Assembly (NCBI GenBank): GCA_014802265.1
Contig: JAAVCP010000083.1
Coordinates: 28,390 to 92,389, forward strand
Source of the DNA: Bacteroides sp.
GTDB lineage: Bacteria > Bacteroidota > Bacteroidia > Bacteroidales > Muribaculaceae
DNA length: 64,000 nucleotides
Direction: 5' to 3'
The stretch's first letter is position 1. Each line of letters begins with the position of its first letter. A program made the translations under genes and the position numbers. Positions 9,207 through 17,775 of this stretch are shown one piece after another. The notes below the pieces were generated by a model. The model was not told the DNA's origin, ran no database searches, and saw only the letters and a list, made by a program, of their open reading frames with translations.

Positions 9207-9222
9207 GGCTTAATTCCTTATT

Positions 9223-9813
9223 TTAGAATTGCACCTCAGGAGCTTTTGACGCACCTGCCTCAGCCTTAAACTGTGGTTTCTCCTTGAACCCGAACCAGCC
9301 GGCATAAATAGTGGTTGGGAACTTCTTTATGGCAGTATTGTATTCCTTCACAGCCTCGGTGTAGCGCATGCGCTCGGTGGCAATGCGGTTTTCTGTTCCC
9401 TCAAGCTGAGTCTGAAGATTCATGAAGTTTTCATTCGCCTTAAGGTCAGGATAAGCTTCGGTTACAGCAAGCAGCGACTTGAGAGCCTGTGAAAGCTCAC
9501 CCTGTGCTTCCTGAAACTTTGCAAGGGTTTCCTCGTTAAGATCGTCTGCGTTGATGGTGATTGAAGTGGCTTTGGCACGTGCCTCAGTCACTTTCTGAAG
9601 GGTCTCACTCTCATGAGTAGAATAACCTTTCACAGTGTTAACAAGGTTGGGGATAAGGTCAGCACGACGCTGGTATTGGTTTTCGACCTGTGCCCATGCC
9701 TGGTCTACATTCTGCTGTTGCTCCACGAGGGAGTTATAATTACAGGAAGAAAGTGAAGTGGCAAAGGTGATTGCAGCAATCGCGATGATTATCTTGCTTA
9801 TTAATTTTCTCAT
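9223..9813 (-). CDS. lemA: LemA family lipoprotein
   Basis: 196 residues from the ATG at 9813, which begins MRKLISKIIIAIAA and leads to a lipoprotein cleavage site LSSC. The longer frame upstream would run into glyS and spoil the signal, so I reject it. LemA features are the VEQQQNVDQAWAQVENQYQRRADLIPNLVNTVKG block, the EARAKATS stretch, and FMNLQTQLEGTENRIATERMRYTEAVKEYN, forming a long helical hairpin. LemA proteins are membrane-anchored helical bundles of unsettled function. The gene starts 22 bases after the glyS stop. Confidence 0.92.
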   Translation of the reverse strand: MRKLISKIIIAIAAITFATSLSSCNYNSLVEQQQNVDQAWAQVENQYQRRADLIPNLVNTVKGYSTHESETLQKVTEARAKATSITINADDLNEETLAKFQEAQGELSQALKSLLAVTEAYPDLKANENFMNLQTQLEGTENRIATERMRYTEAVKEYNTAIKKFPTTIYAGWFGFKEKPQFKAEAGASKAPEVQF

Positions 9814-9835
9814 CAGATTTAGATTTAATTTGATA

Positions 9836-11380
9836 TTATACAAGCTTGCGGAGAAGAGAGTTAAGGCTGACTTTCTCTGCAAGTATTTTTTCAAGATCAT
9901 CAACGTTTACACGCTCCTGTTCCATAGAGTCACGGTGGCGGAGGGTGACAGTGTTGTCTTCGAGCGTCTGATGATCAACAGTGATGCAGAAGGGTGTGCC
10001 GATAGCATCCTGACGACGGTAACGTTTCCCGATTGAGTCTTTTTCATCAACCTGACAGGTGAAGTCGAAGCGCAGCTTATGCTGAATTTCACGGGCTTTT
10101 TCAGGGAGCCCGTCTTTCTTCACAAGAGGCAGCACAGCACATTTTACCGGAGCAAGAGGGGCAGGGAAATGGAGCACTACGCGGTGGTCGCCACCTTCCA
10201 GGGGTTGATCCTCATAGCAGCTGCAAAGCACGCTGAGGAACATACGGTCTACGCCGATAGATGTCTCAATGACGTAGGGAGTGTAGCTTTCATTAAGCTC
10301 GGGGTCGAAATACTGTATCTTCTTGCCTGAGAATTTCTCATGCTGTGAGAGATCGAAGTTAGTGCGTGAGTGAATACCCTCTACTTCTTTGAAGCCGAAA
10401 GGCATCTGAAACTCGATGTCGGTGGCTGCATTGGCATAGTGGGCAAGCTTCTCGTGGTCGTGGAAGCGATATTTCTGATCACCAAGCCCGAGAGCCTTAT
10501 GCCAACGGAGGCGTGTCTGACGCCAGAAATCGAACCATTTCAATTCCTCACCGGGGCGTACGAAGAATTGCATCTCCATCTGCTCAAATTCTCTCATTCG
10601 GAAGATGAACTGACGGGCTACTATTTCGTTGCGGAAGGCTTTACCTATCTGGGCGATGCCGAAAGGAATGCGCATACGTCCGGTCTTCTGAACGTTAAGA
10701 TAGTTTACAAAGATACCCTGGGCTGTTTCCGGACGCAGATATACGTCCATTGCGCCGTCGGCAGTTGAACCCATCTCTGTCTTAAACATAAGATTGAACT
10801 GACGCACGTCGGTCCAGTTCTTTGTGCCGGAAATGGGGTCGACGATTTCGTAGTCAAGAATAATCTGACGCAAATCTGCAAGGTCATTGGCATTCATGGC
10901 ATTTGAGAAACGCTCATGAAGTTCATCGCGCTTCTTCTGATGCTCAAGTACTCGGGGATTAGTCTGGCGGAACATTGCCTCGTCAAAACTTTCGCCGAAA
11001 CGTTTGGCTGCCTTTGCTACTTCCTTATTGATTTTATCGTCAAACTTTGCTATCTCGTCTTCGATGAGCACATCGGCACGATAGCGTTTCTTGGAGTCTT
11101 TATTGTCGATCAAAGGGTCGTTGAAAGCGTCAACGTGTCCTGAGGCTTTCCAGATGGTAGGATGCATGAATATGGCTGAGTCAATACCTACAATGTTGTC
11201 ATGAAGCATGGTCATTGCCTCCCACCAATAACGCTTGATATTGTTTTTCAGCTCAACGCCGTTCTGTCCGTAGTCGTAGACGGCTGAGAGACCGTCATAT
11301 ATTTCACTTGACTGGAATACAAACCCATATTCTTTCGCATGGGCAACAATGGTCTTGAAAACGTCTTCCTGTTTTGCCAT
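9836..11380 (-). CDS. glyS: Glycine--tRNA ligase (class II, homodimeric type)
   Basis: 514 residues. It attaches glycine to tRNA-Gly in the cytoplasm. The start QEDVFKTIVAHAKEYGFVFQSSEIYDGL and following YDYGQNGVELKNN carry class II motif 1 features; motif 2 is the FRNEIVARQFIFRMREFEQMEMQFF segment near residue 250; motif 3 lies in the IETSIGVDRMFLSVL region; and the C-terminal anticodon-binding domain starts at about 415 (FPAPLAPVKCAVLPL). Length and order match the eukaryote-like alpha2 enzyme used by Bacteroidetes rather than the GlyQ/GlyS tetramer. It is the first gene of a run with lemA and the FKBP-like lipoprotein gene. Confidence 0.96.
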   Translation of the reverse strand: MAKQEDVFKTIVAHAKEYGFVFQSSEIYDGLSAVYDYGQNGVELKNNIKRYWWEAMTMLHDNIVGIDSAIFMHPTIWKASGHVDAFNDPLIDNKDSKKRYRADVLIEDEIAKFDDKINKEVAKAAKRFGESFDEAMFRQTNPRVLEHQKKRDELHERFSNAMNANDLADLRQIILDYEIVDPISGTKNWTDVRQFNLMFKTEMGSTADGAMDVYLRPETAQGIFVNYLNVQKTGRMRIPFGIAQIGKAFRNEIVARQFIFRMREFEQMEMQFFVRPGEELKWFDFWRQTRLRWHKALGLGDQKYRFHDHEKLAHYANAATDIEFQMPFGFKEVEGIHSRTNFDLSQHEKFSGKKIQYFDPELNESYTPYVIETSIGVDRMFLSVLCSCYEDQPLEGGDHRVVLHFPAPLAPVKCAVLPLVKKDGLPEKAREIQHKLRFDFTCQVDEKDSIGKRYRRQDAIGTPFCITVDHQTLEDNTVTLRHRDSMEQERVNVDDLEKILAEKVSLNSLLRKLV

Positions 11381-11420
11381 TATATTATATGGTTGTTAAG
11401 AGGGATTTCACAATAATCTG

Positions 11421-11428
11421 CAAAGTTA
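11421..11428 (-). promoter_or_regulatory. Probable -7 box for glyS
   Basis: TAACTTTG on the minus strand, 40 bases upstream of the glyS start. No good TTTG is seen at the -33 position, so only the -7 element is called. Confidence 0.45.
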
Positions 11429-11515
11429 AGAAAAAAAAATGATTTTGCCATGATAAATTTTAAAATAGAACTTTCAAGACATTAAATTGTTATAAAAGTA
11501 TAAAAGATATTTACT

Positions 11516-12046
11516 ATGAAAAGCATTAAGAAAAATATAATAAGCAGCCGCAAGGCTCTTCGGATAGCATTGGCGGTTATATTGGCAATAGGGTCAGCGG
11601 TCAGCGTGAGCGCACAGAACAGTCTTCCGGCACCGGGTTCCGGTGGCAGTTTTAATCCGGCACCTGTGGGAGGTGGTCCCGGTCCAGGCAATGGTCCCGG
11701 TTCTGGAATTATAGGTAACCCCGGTCCCGGTCCGGCATGGGGAAATCCCTGGGGACCCGGTGGCACGCCATTCAATAATCCTTCCTGGCAAAATCAGGGC
11801 ACAACAACAGTGATTGCCTGCGGTTATGACAATACAGGTATTTACCGTACATTACCTTTGTATGTGGAATACACATTTAACGGTGCCCAATATGATGTTA
11901 CAGTCTTAAACGCATGGAATCCGTTTACCGACACGTGGAATAGGGGAGTAGATGAGCCGGCTTATAACACCAGCTATTATCTACGAGGTAACAACTATGA
12001 TTTCTACACTGTCACCACTACCGGGACATACTACTTCAACTTATAG
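11516..12046 (+). CDS. Exported Gly/Pro-rich protein
   Basis: 176 residues. Residues 1-34 are a signal peptide with a basic start (MKSIKKNIISSRKALR) and cleavage after VSAQ. Residues about 40-85 are a low-complexity stretch of GPGPG/GNGPGSG type, giving a strong local rise in GC. The C-terminal 80 residues are Tyr- and Asn-rich beta-type sequence (YDNTGIYRTLPLYVEYTFNG). I do not recognise a family. The repetitive linker between signal and a small beta domain suggests a surface or periplasmic protein. Confidence 0.7.
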   Translation: MKSIKKNIISSRKALRIALAVILAIGSAVSVSAQNSLPAPGSGGSFNPAPVGGGPGPGNGPGSGIIGNPGPGPAWGNPWGPGGTPFNNPSWQNQGTTTVIACGYDNTGIYRTLPLYVEYTFNGAQYDVTVLNAWNPFTDTWNRGVDEPAYNTSYYLRGNNYDFYTVTTTGTYYFNL

Positions 12047-12069
12047 ATACTCATACAATTAAATTATAC

Positions 12070-12115
12070 AAAAGCCAAAATGCCCATGAAAATTTTCATG
12101 GGCATTTTGGCTTTT
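12070..12115. terminator. Bidirectional terminator
   Basis: A perfect 46-base palindrome with A4/T4 at the outer ends lies between the convergent Gly/Pro-rich and TonB-type barrel protein genes. It can form a terminator hairpin in either direction. Confidence 0.85.
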
Positions 12116-12147
12116 ACAATATATTGGTGATTATAGCCTAAGGGATA

Positions 12148-14592
12148 TTACATCTCCATATCGCCATAGCCACTGTTGTCGGCAGGTTCGCCATCATTTT
12201 TATTGTGCTTTGAGTTCATGTTGCCGAAAGTGTATTTCACTGTGAGACGAACTGTACGTCCATTGCGCCAGCGTTCATTATACTGGGTATAATCTATGCC
12301 ATTGGTTGTACTCTTGAATCGGCGTGAATCAAATAGGTCACGACAGTTGAGTGAGAATGACCAACTACCGAACACACGGCGTACTCCGAGATCAACATTC
12401 CATCCACCTTGACGGGAACCTTGTGCCGAGAGACGTTTGGAATTGTAGTTGCCTGATGCCTGGAGTGCAAGCGACCACGGGAGACGTACATTAGCCATGA
12501 CGCGGGCATCCCATGCGAAACTGTTCTGCTTGTTGCCACTTAAGGGTACATAATTACCACTTTCTGCTAAGAAATTATAATTCCATGCACTGATGTGGTT
12601 GTTATACAAGTTTACGGTTGTGGTAAGGTCAAGACGACTGTTGAAGAGGGAGTTTTTCATTACAATCTCGCAGCCTGAATTAAGCTCGTCGGCTATATTC
12701 GCCCATGTGGAATACATCACTCCTCCGTCAAGATAACTTATGCGGTTCATCATGTCGTTGGCAGTGCGCATATAGGCAGAGAGACTGATCATGTGGAAAG
12801 TCCAACTCTTTAGCCAGTTCAGTTCGAAGGCATTTGAATATTGCGGCTGTAGCTCCGGATTACCGTAAGACACATTAGTCGGGTCAGAAATATCATGGAA
12901 TGAATTTAGCTGACCGCCCCACGGACGACGAAGGCGACGGGTGTAATTTATCTGCAGCTCATTATCATAAGGAAGTGACCACGACACGAATGCCGATGGG
13001 AACAAGGCAAAATTATTTTTCTTAAACTCTGGCACGTCAGCTTCGGTTTGCCCGAAAGCGAGTGAACGTGTCCTGACTTGCCATGATTCAGAACGCAGAC
13101 CTGCGGAGAAACTGAAATTCTGTACTTTGCCGCCAAGGGTAGCATAAAGGGCAGAGACGTTGTTGCGATATATGAAGCGGTTATAGAGAGCCTCATTCTG
13201 CACCATATCCTCTGGAGAAGTGCCGATGTAGGTGTCAGTAGGTGTATTTTCCTTACTGTAATTACCGTTAAAACCTGCCTCTAACTTAAGCCAATCGTTA
13301 AGATGGTTGGTGTAATCAAGTTTTGCCTCCCAGGAATTGGTGCTCATATCCATGTTCTGCTCCTGGTAGATATCTTCCTCAAAATCGGGATATATAATTT
13401 CTTGGAGATAGTTGCGGTCGTTAGGACCTCCCCAATGGTTATAAGATCCGGTGAAGTCGAGAGTATGGTTATCATTCCATTTATGAGTGTAACCCACTTC
13501 GGCATGCATTCCCCGATGGTTCCCACGGCTATGAGATAGGTCATTGTTTTGAAGCCAGTTGCCGGGAACGTTTGACACATATCTTGTTGTGGAGTTACCT
13601 TTATTGTGCCCTAACATGCCAAATCCGCTTGCGGAGATATCATCCTTGTCAGTGAGGTGGACAGTGGCACCAAGGCGGAGGAAAATATTATTTCCATGGC
13701 TTGGGCTTTCTCCTTCGGAGCGTGTATATGTGCCATCATCAAACTGACGATCCATCTTTGAGCCTCCTTTGGGGTGACGCATACGGAAACCAAGTCCGGC
13801 AAAAGCATCGACCTTGCTGCTGTTGTAATTAATATTAAGTCCGGCGTTGCCACCACCTCTTGAGTTGGCACTTACTTCCGCGCTGCCATAATATCCAGCC
13901 TTGCGGTCTTTCTTAAGTATGATATTGATGATGCCGGCAGTGCCTTCCGGGCTATATTTGGCAGAAGGATTGGTAATTACCTCAATTTTATCGATAGTTT
14001 CTGCAGGAATTTGCTCAAGTATCTGAGCACGATTGTCAGCCGTGAGTCCTGATTCTTTACCGTTGATCCAAATTGTGACGGAAGAGTTTCCTCTGAGTGA
14101 CACTTCGCCGTCTTGGTCAACTTCTACGGAGGGTATAGACTCAAGAAGCTCTGAAGCAGACTGTCCGGCGGCGGCAATGTTGGCATCTACGCTAAACACT
14201 TTCTTATCAAGCTCGAAGCGCATTTGACTCCTGATGCCTTCCACCACTACTTCCTGCAGCAGTTTGGCATCATCAGCAAGTTTTACGCTTCCGATGTTGA
14301 CGTTGCTCCCCTTCACTTCTATAGACCTTTCCTGATCAATGCTTCCGATGTTGGAAATCTTTACGATATATTTACCATCTTTCACATTCTTAAGAATGAA
14401 GTCACCCTGCTCATCAGTAGTGGCTCCGATTGGAAGAGCTTTGCCAGTGTTTGCATCAACGAGCTGGATTGTTACAAAATCCATCGGGTTGCCTGTGTCT
14501 TTATTGATAATTTTACCTGTAATGTCACCTGCTGCAAGCGCTAAGAGTGGAAGAATGCCTGCGCAGGCAGTTGTTAATAATCTTAGATTCAT
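12148..14592 (-). CDS. TonB-dependent receptor-like outer-membrane beta-barrel protein
   Basis: An 814-residue outer-membrane protein. Residues 1-21 form a signal peptide; about 22-105 are a carboxypeptidase-regulatory-like beta domain (GDITGKIINKDTGNPMDFVTIQLVDANTG); about 120-215 are the plug (SIPSVEVDQDGEVSLRGNSSVTIWINGKESG, NPSAKYSPEGTAGIINIILKK); and the rest is a barrel of the outer-membrane beta-barrel family 3 type with Asn/Gly-rich turns. There is no SusD partner, so it is not a classic glycan-utilisation pair; the cargo is unknown. It stands 112 bases downstream of the small basic protein gene. Confidence 0.92.
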   Translation of the reverse strand: MNLRLLTTACAGILPLLALAAGDITGKIINKDTGNPMDFVTIQLVDANTGKALPIGATTDEQGDFILKNVKDGKYIVKISNIGSIDQERSIEVKGSNVNIGSVKLADDAKLLQEVVVEGIRSQMRFELDKKVFSVDANIAAAGQSASELLESIPSVEVDQDGEVSLRGNSSVTIWINGKESGLTADNRAQILEQIPAETIDKIEVITNPSAKYSPEGTAGIINIILKKDRKAGYYGSAEVSANSRGGGNAGLNINYNSSKVDAFAGLGFRMRHPKGGSKMDRQFDDGTYTRSEGESPSHGNNIFLRLGATVHLTDKDDISASGFGMLGHNKGNSTTRYVSNVPGNWLQNNDLSHSRGNHRGMHAEVGYTHKWNDNHTLDFTGSYNHWGGPNDRNYLQEIIYPDFEEDIYQEQNMDMSTNSWEAKLDYTNHLNDWLKLEAGFNGNYSKENTPTDTYIGTSPEDMVQNEALYNRFIYRNNVSALYATLGGKVQNFSFSAGLRSESWQVRTRSLAFGQTEADVPEFKKNNFALFPSAFVSWSLPYDNELQINYTRRLRRPWGGQLNSFHDISDPTNVSYGNPELQPQYSNAFELNWLKSWTFHMISLSAYMRTANDMMNRISYLDGGVMYSTWANIADELNSGCEIVMKNSLFNSRLDLTTTVNLYNNHISAWNYNFLAESGNYVPLSGNKQNSFAWDARVMANVRLPWSLALQASGNYNSKRLSAQGSRQGGWNVDLGVRRVFGSWSFSLNCRDLFDSRRFKSTTNGIDYTQYNERWRNGRTVRLTVKYTFGNMNSKHNKNDGEPADNSGYGDMEM

Positions 14593-14704
14593 AACGCGAT
14601 CATGTATTCCGAAAGATATGACCGATGAGGCGACGAAAGGTTTAACACAGGATTATTTCATTGTAAGGTTGCAGATATCCAAATCAGAATGGCAAAAGCC
14701 ATGG

Positions 14705-14860
14705 TCATTTACCGAAGATGGACTTGAGGATTATTTTACCCACCTTGCGTTCAAGTCCGGCTTTTGTAGTTGGTATACCGGTTTTGCGAGCTATTTGCTG
14801 TTTTGCCTGGGTTATGCCCACGGCTCTTTTCCATGAGAAAGATAGTCCGGGAATTTTCAT
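14705..14860 (-). CDS. Small basic protein, overlapping the nicotinamidase gene
   Basis: A 51-residue reading frame starting MKIPGLSFSWKRAVGITQAK and ending IILKSIFGK. It is rich in Lys and Arg, with the pattern GIPTTKAGLERKVGK in the middle. The ATG overlaps the TGA of the preceding hydrolase gene (ATGA at 14857-14860), the usual arrangement for translational coupling, which argues strongly for a real gene. I recall similar short basic proteins in Bacteroidales but cannot name a family. A nucleic-acid-binding role is possible from charge alone. Confidence 0.65.
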   Translation of the reverse strand: MKIPGLSFSWKRAVGITQAKQQIARKTGIPTTKAGLERKVGKIILKSIFGK

Positions 14861-15450
14861 GATAGTTTAGTGTTTCTTATATCAAGGGCAGATGACATAC
14901 TGTTGACATACTTACCTCCATCAAGAGAGGCAGTAAAGTCTTTGAGGATACGGTATCTTATATTAGGATACAGATAGAGGGAGTCTTCAAGAGTCTTTGC
15001 TACGCACACATCACCTGCAAGTCCGCAAATATCAACTTCCTTAATTTGATCGTCTCTTAAGAATATGTCCATGCTTTGTCTGCCGTCTTTATTTCTGAAG
15101 ATGGAATATTCGTCTTGAAAAAGATCATCACCTTTGTAAAGTATCAATACATGGAAAGAGTAAGGGTACAAGGAATCAAACAGAGGGGGCCATATTGCAG
15201 CACCTACAGTAGACTGTATGCAATGAGGGGGCCATTTCCCTCCAAATTCTTTGAAGGAGACATGACGCAAGTTGTGATTGTCACATGTGACAAAGAGATG
15301 ACCGTATTCATCACCGTGTTCTTTTACATACTGAGCAAGTTTATTCATAGCCTCTTCTGCTCCCGGCACTGGAAGAGAGCCTGTGATAAAATCTATCTGA
15401 GGGTCAACAATCAGTAGCATCCTCTTTTTTACCTGGTCTGTAGTCTCCAT
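14857..15450 (-). CDS. Isochorismatase-fold hydrolase, probable nicotinamidase
   Basis: A 197-residue cytoplasmic cysteine hydrolase. The Asp of the triad is in MLLIVDPQIDFITGSLPVPG (residue about 17), a Lys in LYKGDDLFQDEYS fits the second position, and the Cys is in CGLAGDVCVAKT (about 147). The D-K-C set, the FVTCDNHNLRHVSF metal-site region and the WPPHC segment are typical of nicotinamidase/PncA-like enzymes, which make nicotinate from nicotinamide for NAD salvage. Other isochorismatase-fold activities cannot be excluded. The neighbours, an ADP-ribose hydrolase and a Nudix regulator, favour the NAD role. The stop overlaps the next gene's start. Confidence 0.82.
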   Translation of the reverse strand: METTDQVKKRMLLIVDPQIDFITGSLPVPGAEEAMNKLAQYVKEHGDEYGHLFVTCDNHNLRHVSFKEFGGKWPPHCIQSTVGAAIWPPLFDSLYPYSFHVLILYKGDDLFQDEYSIFRNKDGRQSMDIFLRDDQIKEVDICGLAGDVCVAKTLEDSLYLYPNIRYRILKDFTASLDGGKYVNSMSSALDIRNTKLS

Positions 15451-15503
15451 ACAACGTTTGCTTTTTATTTTATAACGAGTTGAGGCTATTAATATTATTT
15501 TAA

Positions 15504-15547
15504 TAGCTGTTCAAATTAAAACGTTTATAATTTAATTTGAACAGCTA
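15504..15547. terminator. Long hairpin between PARG-like and nicotinamidase-like genes
   Basis: Perfect inverted repeat with 17-base arms (TAGCTGTTCAAATTAAA at 15504-15520) and a 10-base loop. On the minus strand it is followed by an AT-rich tail without a clean T-run, so it may be a partial terminator, attenuator or RNA processing site that sets the ratio of the two genes. Confidence 0.6.
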
Positions 15548-15559
15548 CTGAATGCAGTA

Positions 15560-16915
15560 TCAGAAATTATGGTTTGAGAATTCATTTACAAAGGGTAGGA
15601 GATTGCCTTGAGGATTATGGGCTTTGCGGGAATTATGGTCTTCGATGATGGCGAAGACTATTTTGCGGAATTTATTTTTGAATTCAGACTCTTCCATTAC
15701 CTCATGAAACAAACGGGCAACATGGACCGGAGGATTACAAAATGCTCCGCAACCCCATGCACCCAACACTAAAGAATCATGTCGATGCCGTAGACCAATT
15801 CTGAATATTGTCCTCATTTTATTCTTTACTCCCTCAACTAAAATTGGGTCTATCATTCCGGCAGATGTCAACCGAGGTCGGTTCATAGCTGCTACTGTTA
15901 TAAAGGATACATATTTTGGATCTTCAAGCAGTTTGCATCCATTTTTCTCAGAATCCCTGAACAAAATAGCATTCGGGGTATAGATGCCACCAAAATTCTG
16001 ATCAAGGGGATATTGGTCAGTAGCCTGAGTCAATCCGAAATGGTCAGCGATAGGGGAGAACCGATATAATGATCTGAACAAACTGGTGCGGCGAAAAATA
16101 CTCTCTTCCTGAGCACGTGAGCCGTGAAGCACACCACCACCCGGATGCTGACGGTTTGCCATATTGAGCACAGCCGGGTTAAGTCCTTCCTCGCTAAGTC
16201 TAACAGCCTCTTTCAAGCAGTCTTTTTCTGTAACTTCAATAATAGTAGGAGATTCCAACGCCGGCACATTATTTACAGCAAACTTCTCCTTATAAAACGC
16301 AGTGCCTTCAATCATCTTTCTGTCATCGGGCAATTCCACTCTTTTCCCCGATTCTATCAGATAGAAACCGGAATTGACAATCTGAACCGTATTCAGAAAA
16401 GTCCTGACATAAATCTCACTTAGTTGATTCCATTGTGGAAGTATTGATTTTTCCAAAGCCTCTTTAATGTCAAGGAAATCACGATTACTATCCCAAGAAT
16501 TGAGAGGAAAGTGTGCATATCGAGGTTGGATCATGATTACCTCAACAAAACTTTTGGGTAGAATAATATTTTCCAATGTAAGAGCTTCATTAAAGAGTGG
16601 TGCAATTTCGTAGGAAGTAAATCCAGAAAAGCCAGTGCCTAATGGAGTGACAAGAAAAGTTAAATCGGGATGATTTTTAGCAAACTTAATGAATTTTGCA
16701 ACGTGTGGACGTATCGTATCAACTGTTGGTAAGTTTGTGGGTATAGCATAGGATTGACCCTGTAATCCTTCAGCTTGTCCATATATGGCACCAAACTTCT
16801 TCACGGCAGTTTTTGCTGCACCACCAACATGAAAACCAGATAGATTGCTTCCAAATACGAAAACCTCATTTGGCTTAAGGCTCTCAATTTTTCCGGGTGT
16901 AAATTTTTTGTTCAT
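15560..16915 (-). CDS. Macro-like domain fused to bacterial-type PARG (TIGR02452)
   Basis: 451 residues, two domains. Residues about 10-145 contain VFVFGSNLSGFHVGGAAKTA, LQGQSYAIPT and FLVTPLGTGFSGFTSYEIAPLF, a macro-like fold with Gly-rich phosphate-binding turns. Residues about 170-445 are a TIGR02452 microbial poly(ADP-ribose) glycohydrolase: the signature GGGVLHGSRAQEE holds the Gly-rich loop and paired catalytic glutamates, followed by the VLGAWGCGAFCNPP macro-type segment. The expected activity is hydrolysis of ADP-ribose linkages. It lies 75 bases after the Nudix regulator on the same strand, probably one transcript. The fusion could bind and cut the same ligand. Confidence 0.82.
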   Translation of the reverse strand: MNKKFTPGKIESLKPNEVFVFGSNLSGFHVGGAAKTAVKKFGAIYGQAEGLQGQSYAIPTNLPTVDTIRPHVAKFIKFAKNHPDLTFLVTPLGTGFSGFTSYEIAPLFNEALTLENIILPKSFVEVIMIQPRYAHFPLNSWDSNRDFLDIKEALEKSILPQWNQLSEIYVRTFLNTVQIVNSGFYLIESGKRVELPDDRKMIEGTAFYKEKFAVNNVPALESPTIIEVTEKDCLKEAVRLSEEGLNPAVLNMANRQHPGGGVLHGSRAQEESIFRRTSLFRSLYRFSPIADHFGLTQATDQYPLDQNFGGIYTPNAILFRDSEKNGCKLLEDPKYVSFITVAAMNRPRLTSAGMIDPILVEGVKNKMRTIFRIGLRHRHDSLVLGAWGCGAFCNPPVHVARLFHEVMEESEFKNKFRKIVFAIIEDHNSRKAHNPQGNLLPFVNEFSNHNF

Positions 16916-16990
16916 AATAATGTTTTGAAAATTATTAGTAGTTGATAATGGAGAGAGTTTTAAAATTAGATTGTAGATAGCTATTACATT

Positions 16991-17683
16991 CTAAAATTCA
17001 AGACGAAATCCACGCTGTTTTAGTTCTCTGTATTTTTCAAGATTAAATTGGAAGAGAAAGGCCTCACGTTTGGGAGTTGGCCAGATGGTTTCATCAAGTT
17101 GGGTTAGAATATCAAGATGTAACATCTTTTTGGCGAAATTACGTCGGTCAAAATGCACTCCAAGCACAGACTCATACAACGTTTGCAACTCTTTAAGAGT
17201 GAATTTATCGGGTAGCAAATCATATCCAATCGGGTGAAAATGTATTCTTTCCCGAAGTCGAGAGAGGGCATCGCGGAGTATAACGTCATGATCAAATGCT
17301 AATTGTGGGACCTCGTTGACAGAAAACCATTGGGCATTGACTGCATCGTCACCCCCCTTGACTTTCTGGAGTTTAACAAGAGCGAGATATGCTATAGTAA
17401 TAACCCTTTCACGAGGATCTCGATTGGGAATGGAATAAGTGTGAAATTGCTCTATATAGGCATATTCAAGTCCTGTCTCCTCCTTTAACTCACGCAGTGC
17501 ACCTTCTTCTGCGGATTCATCTGGTTTTAGAAAACCTCCAGGGAGTGCCCACTTTCCCTTATAAGGTTCAATACCTCTTTGAATAAGCAGAATTTTAAGA
17601 TTCATACCGTCAAAACCAAAAATAACACAGTCGGTGGTTACTGCCGGATGGGGATATTTGTAGCAATACTGTTTACTTTCCAT
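16991..17683 (-). CDS. NrtR-like Nudix-domain transcriptional regulator
   Basis: 230 residues from the ATG at 17683 (MESKQYCYKYPHPAVTTDCV). Residues about 15-140 are a Nudix domain with the box GGFLKPDESAEEGALRELKEETGLEY; about 150-230 form the winged-helix part seen in NrtR/AraR-type regulators (FTLKELQTLYESVLGVHFDRRNFAKKM). NrtR proteins bind ADP-ribose and leave DNA. Upstream starts are unlikely because they would begin at or before the predicted transcription start. Two GTGTAA-N3-TTACAC-like palindromes sit on its promoter, suggesting autoregulation. Bacteroidetes AraR, an arabinose regulator, has the same fold, but the NAD-related neighbours favour ADP-ribose sensing. Confidence 0.87.
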   Translation of the reverse strand: MESKQYCYKYPHPAVTTDCVIFGFDGMNLKILLIQRGIEPYKGKWALPGGFLKPDESAEEGALRELKEETGLEYAYIEQFHTYSIPNRDPRERVITIAYLALVKLQKVKGGDDAVNAQWFSVNEVPQLAFDHDVILRDALSRLRERIHFHPIGYDLLPDKFTLKELQTLYESVLGVHFDRRNFAKKMLHLDILTQLDETIWPTPKREAFLFQFNLEKYRELKQRGFRLEF

Positions 17684-17705
17684 ACATCTATTATAGTTGT
17701 GACTT

Positions 17706-17720
17706 GTGTAATTTTTACAC
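17706..17720. promoter_or_regulatory. Operator-like palindrome O1 of the Nudix regulator
   Basis: GTGTAATTTTTACAC, a perfect 6+3+6 inverted repeat, placed immediately downstream of the -7 box and over the expected transcription start. The position fits repression by the gene's own product. Confidence 0.6.
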
Positions 17721-17722
17721 TG

Positions 17723-17754
17723 CAAAATTAATTATTAATTTCTATATCACCAAA
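17723..17754 (-). promoter_or_regulatory. Promoter of the Nudix regulator gene
   Basis: On the minus strand TTTG (17754-17751), a 20-base spacer and TAATTTTG (17730-17723) match the Bacteroidetes consensus exactly. It sits between two operator-like palindromes. Confidence 0.75.
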
Positions 17755-17760
17755 TAATTT

Positions 17761-17775
17761 GGGTAAAATTTACAC
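17761..17775. promoter_or_regulatory. Operator-like palindrome O2 of the Nudix regulator
   Basis: GGGTAAAATTTACAC is a second 6+3+6 palindrome of the O1 type, with one mismatched pair, just upstream of the -33 element. O1 and O2 centres are 55 bases apart, about five helical turns. Confidence 0.5.

Noticed and set aside
12148..14592. SusC of a glycan-utilisation locus
   Set aside because: No SusD gene or glycan enzymes are adjacent, and the barrel is of a different family.
14339..14836. A 165-codon plus-strand frame over the TonB-type gene start and the small basic gene
   Set aside because: It is antisense to two better-supported genes, one with a translationally coupled start.
14705..17683. 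Prophage remnant around the macro/PARG gene
   Set aside because: The N-terminal domain has relatives in phages, but no structural, lysis, integrase or attachment sequences are visible.
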